Shown one piece after another: positions 14,763 through 16,968 of a stretch of DNA of 16,968 nt. The DNA is from Candidatus Gastranaerophilales bacterium (lineage in GTDB: Bacteria > Cyanobacteriota > Vampirovibrionia > Gastranaerophilales > JAILCC01). The notes under the pieces are model-generated. The model had not been told where the DNA came from and ran no database searches. It saw nothing but the letters and a program-made list of their open reading frames with translations. The stretch covers positions 1-16,968 of the forward strand of contig JAKSUS010000003.1 of assembly GCA_024408745.1 (NCBI GenBank), in the 5' to 3' direction. The position numbers and the translations under genes are program-made. Position 1 is the first letter of the stretch; each line of letters opens with the position of its first letter.

Positions 14763-16028
14763 ATGTTTATAGATAAAGTAAAAATTAAAGTTATATCCGG
14801 CGCAGGCGGAAACGGCATGGTTGCATGGCGTCGTGAAAAGTATGTCGACAAAGGTGGTCCTGCAGGCGGTGACGGCGGAAAAGGCGGTGATATTTACTTA
14901 ATCGCCGATGAATCAATTTCAACCTTATTAGATTTTAAATATAAATCAGTTTTCAAAGCAACTTCAGGAGAAAACGGTAAAATAAAAAACCAAATGGGAA
15001 GATGCGGTGAAGATTTATATATTAATGTTCCGTTAGGAACCTTAGTAAAGGATATTAAAACGGGAAAAATTATTGCCGATTTTACAACGATAGGCCAAAC
15101 GGCCATGGTAGCAAAAGGAGGCAGAGGCGGCAGAGGAAATGCGAGATTTTCAACCGCAACAATGAGAGCACCTCAATTTTGCGAACCCGGCGAACCTGCT
15201 ATTGAAAGAGAACTTGAATTAGAATTAAAATTAATTGCTGATGTGGGACTCTTGGGACTTCCAAATGCAGGTAAATCAACATTTATAAGCAGAGTAAGTG
15301 CAGCAAAACCTAAAATTGCAGATTATCCTTTTACAACTCTTGTTCCTAATTTAGGAGTTGTTAAAAAGCCTGATGGTGATGGCTTTGTTATAGCTGATAT
15401 TCCCGGGTTAATTGAGGGGGCAAGCGAAGGTGTAGGTTTAGGATATGAATTTTTAAGACACGTCGAACGTACAAGATTTTTAATACATCTTGTTGATTTA
15501 ACTTTGGACAATCCTGTTAATAATTACTTAAAAATCAATGAAGAATTAAAAAAATACGGCGGTAGATTAGCAAATATTTATCAAATTATAGTTTTAAATA
15601 AAATTGATGCTGTTGAACCTGAAACAGTAGAAAAATACAAAGAAAAATTTAAAAAATTCGGAGAAGATATTTTTGCAATTTCATCTGTAACAGGTGAAAA
15701 CATTGAAGAACTAATGTATTTTGTTTATAAAAAAGTTGATGAAATTCCGCATCCTGAATTTGAAATTGAAGTTGATGAAGATTTAGAAGCCTTAAACAAT
15801 GACGATAGTGATTATGAAGTAATTAAAGTTGATAAAGATGCATTCTTGGTTCAGGGCGGTAAAGTTTCAAGATTAGCATCAGTTACTGATGTCCGCAATA
15901 CAAGACAAGTTATAAGACTTCAAAATATCCTTACAAATATGGGAGTTTTTGAAGAACTAAAAGCAAAAGGTGCTAAAGACGGTGATACGGTAATAGTTTC
16001 ACACGTTGAATTTGTATATTACGAATAA
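14763..16028 (+). CDS. obgE: GTPase Obg/CgtA (ribosome-assembly and stress GTPase)
   Basis: 421 residues with all three Obg regions. The glycine-rich Obg fold (1-158) starts MFIDKVKIKVISGAGGNGMV, so the start is firm. The G domain (159-330) has GLPNAGKST (165-173), switch-II DIPGLIEGAS (212-221), NKID (279-282) and the SSVTGEN base-recognition loop (307-313). A C-terminal OCT domain (about 345-421) contains VQGGKVSRLASVTD and ends in VIVSHVEFVYYE. Obg binds the 50S subunit and couples GTP/ppGpp status to ribosome maturation and growth. All G motifs are intact. There is no Shine-Dalgarno sequence before the ATG, unlike most genes here. The gene is divergent from the ZIP transporter; smc follows after 111 bases. 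Confidence 0.97.
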   Translation: MFIDKVKIKVISGAGGNGMVAWRREKYVDKGGPAGGDGGKGGDIYLIADESISTLLDFKYKSVFKATSGENGKIKNQMGRCGEDLYINVPLGTLVKDIKTGKIIADFTTIGQTAMVAKGGRGGRGNARFSTATMRAPQFCEPGEPAIERELELELKLIADVGLLGLPNAGKSTFISRVSAAKPKIADYPFTTLVPNLGVVKKPDGDGFVIADIPGLIEGASEGVGLGYEFLRHVERTRFLIHLVDLTLDNPVNNYLKINEELKKYGGRLANIYQIIVLNKIDAVEPETVEKYKEKFKKFGEDIFAISSVTGENIEELMYFVYKKVDEIPHPEFEIEVDEDLEALNNDDSDYEVIKVDKDAFLVQGGKVSRLASVTDVRNTRQVIRLQNILTNMGVFEELKAKGAKDGDTVIVSHVEFVYYE

Positions 16029-16065
16029 TTTTTATAAACTTCAATTTTAAATTATCTTAACTATT

Positions 16066-16094
16066 TTGACAAAGTTTAATTGCTAAGTTTTAAT
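16066..16094 (+). promoter_or_regulatory. Candidate smc promoter
   Basis: A consensus -35 TTGACA (16066-16071), a 17-base spacer and TTTAAT (16089-16094) predict a start near 16101. A second perfect TATAAT (16112-16117) lies downstream but lacks a well-placed -35. GGAGAG at 16102-16107 falls in the leader but is over 30 bases from the ATG, too far to serve as its ribosome site. Confidence 0.5.
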
Positions 16095-16139
16095 TGATAT
16101 TGGAGAGATTGTATAATTCTTGGGAATTTTAACAAATAT

Positions 16140-16952
16140 ATGCATATTAAAGAATTAGAAATTGAAGATTTTAAATCATGTGCGGGCAAAATTACAATCC
16201 CGTTTATGAAAGGTTTTACTACTATTGCAGGGCCAAACGGCTCCGGCAAAAGTAATATTATTGACAGTATTTTATTTTGCCTTGGATTATCAACCTCTAA
16301 AACAAGTATTCGTGTTGACAGTTTAAAAGACTTTATAAACTGGAACAGCAAACATGACAGAGCATCAGTCAGAATTATTTTTGCTGATGACGATAACAAC
16401 GACATTATGAAAGTAAAAAGAGAAGTCAAAAAGACTTCAGCAGGCTATATAAGTGCATATCAATTAAACGACAAAAATTCATCTTTAACGGAAATTCATG
16501 AAGAATTACTAAAATACAATGTTACTCCAAACAGTTACAACGTTTTAATGCAATATGAAATTACAAAAATTACTGCTGCAACTCCTCTTAACAGAAGAAG
16601 AATTTTAGATGAAATTGCAGGTGTTGCAGATTTTGACAGACGTATAGAACAGGCGATGAAAGAACTTGCCGTAGTAGAGGACAGGGTTTCAAAATCATTA
16701 ATAGTTTTAGACACAATTAACGAAAGATTAACTATTTTGCAGGAGCAAAAGGAATTAGCGATTAAATACCAAAAACTTCGTGATGAAAAAGCGAAATATG
16801 AAAGTCAAAAATCAACAGTTAAATATTTTGATTTAAAAAAATCTTTGGAAATGGTTCATGAAAACATATTAGAAAGCAATAAAACCAAAAAACAACATGA
16901 AAAGGAACTTGAAAAAGCAGACAAACAATTAGAAGAAGCAAAAGCAAGATAA
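16140..16952 (+). CDS. smc: Chromosome partition protein Smc, N-terminal part, interrupted by a stop and cut by the window
   Basis: The N-terminal SMC ATPase head is clear. MHIKELEIEDFKSC is followed by Walker A in AGPNGSGKSNIIDSILFCLG (K37), then a family-like RRRILDEIAGVADFDRR segment near 157-173 leading into the coiled coil. Smc organises and segregates the chromosome together with ScpA/ScpB. The frame stops at TAA (16950-16952) after only 270 residues, whereas Smc is about 1,150-1,200. Beyond the stop the same frame continues HEITE, which fits coiled coil, so a single-base change (for example AAA to TAA) would explain it. The remaining 16 bases of the window cannot decide between nonsense mutation, sequencing error or real truncation. 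Only a weak GGGA (about 16122) precedes the ATG. The head resembles cyanobacterial-type Smc. Confidence 0.9.
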   Translation: MHIKELEIEDFKSCAGKITIPFMKGFTTIAGPNGSGKSNIIDSILFCLGLSTSKTSIRVDSLKDFINWNSKHDRASVRIIFADDDNNDIMKVKREVKKTSAGYISAYQLNDKNSSLTEIHEELLKYNVTPNSYNVLMQYEITKITAATPLNRRRILDEIAGVADFDRRIEQAMKELAVVEDRVSKSLIVLDTINERLTILQEQKELAIKYQKLRDEKAKYESQKSTVKYFDLKKSLEMVHENILESNKTKKQHEKELEKADKQLEEAKAR

Positions 16953-16968
16953 CATGAAATAACAGAAC

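Noticed and set aside
16076..16429. Minus-strand 117-residue frame over the smc start
   Set aside because: It covers the Walker A region of smc, and the protein resembles no known family.

Overview
The window is AT-rich chromosomal DNA carrying mostly housekeeping genes with short spacers. Several proteins resemble cyanobacterial-lineage versions by eye: Smc with an RRRILDEIAGVADFDR segment, a long ProA, and a PLP-dependent methionine gamma-lyase-family protein. With the low GC, the non-photosynthetic gene set and the two-component/HD-GYP genes, this suggests a non-photosynthetic relative of cyanobacteria such as gut Melainabacteria/Gastranaerophilales. That assignment is inference and was not tested. 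I see no tRNA, rRNA, CRISPR array, insertion sequence or phage gene. No gene-free stretch exceeds 300 bases; the longest is about 164 bases (6768-6931).

Left part (1-5388, + strand): the 3' end of folD, then a 625-residue M49-like zinc peptidase, a short Dxs-like enzyme, uppS and an rdgB/HAM1-type nucleotide pyrophosphatase. Dxs (isoprenoid precursor entry) and UppS (undecaprenyl-PP for cell-wall synthesis) form a functional pair. A TPR-glycosyltransferase gene (5391-6767, -) converges on rdgB with only two bases between stop codons.

Middle (6932-9276): rpsP with an unusual Ala/Glu/Pro-rich tail and a clear terminator. Then comes a methionine gamma-lyase-family gene broken by a frameshift near 8483; its geometry fits a 31-base deletion between AAGGTT repeats. 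Two unrecognised small genes follow, a 94-residue one on + and a 99-residue one on -.

Right-centre (8977-13741, - strand): one tightly packed transcription unit. From its promoter it runs: a 57-residue four-cysteine protein starting at TTG, a 98-residue membrane protein, a membrane histidine kinase, a REC-HD-GYP response regulator, proA, and the 99-residue protein. The first two genes and the link to proA are the most unusual part of the window.

Right end: a ZIP-family metal transporter (-), divergent from obgE (+), followed by the start of smc. The smc frame meets a TAA at codon 271, just before the window ends. Two disrupted frames in one window raise the question of real decay versus assembly error. 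Two genes, the TPR-glycosyltransferase and obgE, lack a Shine-Dalgarno sequence and have -10-like boxes almost abutting the ATG, so they may be translated from leaderless or near-leaderless mRNAs.
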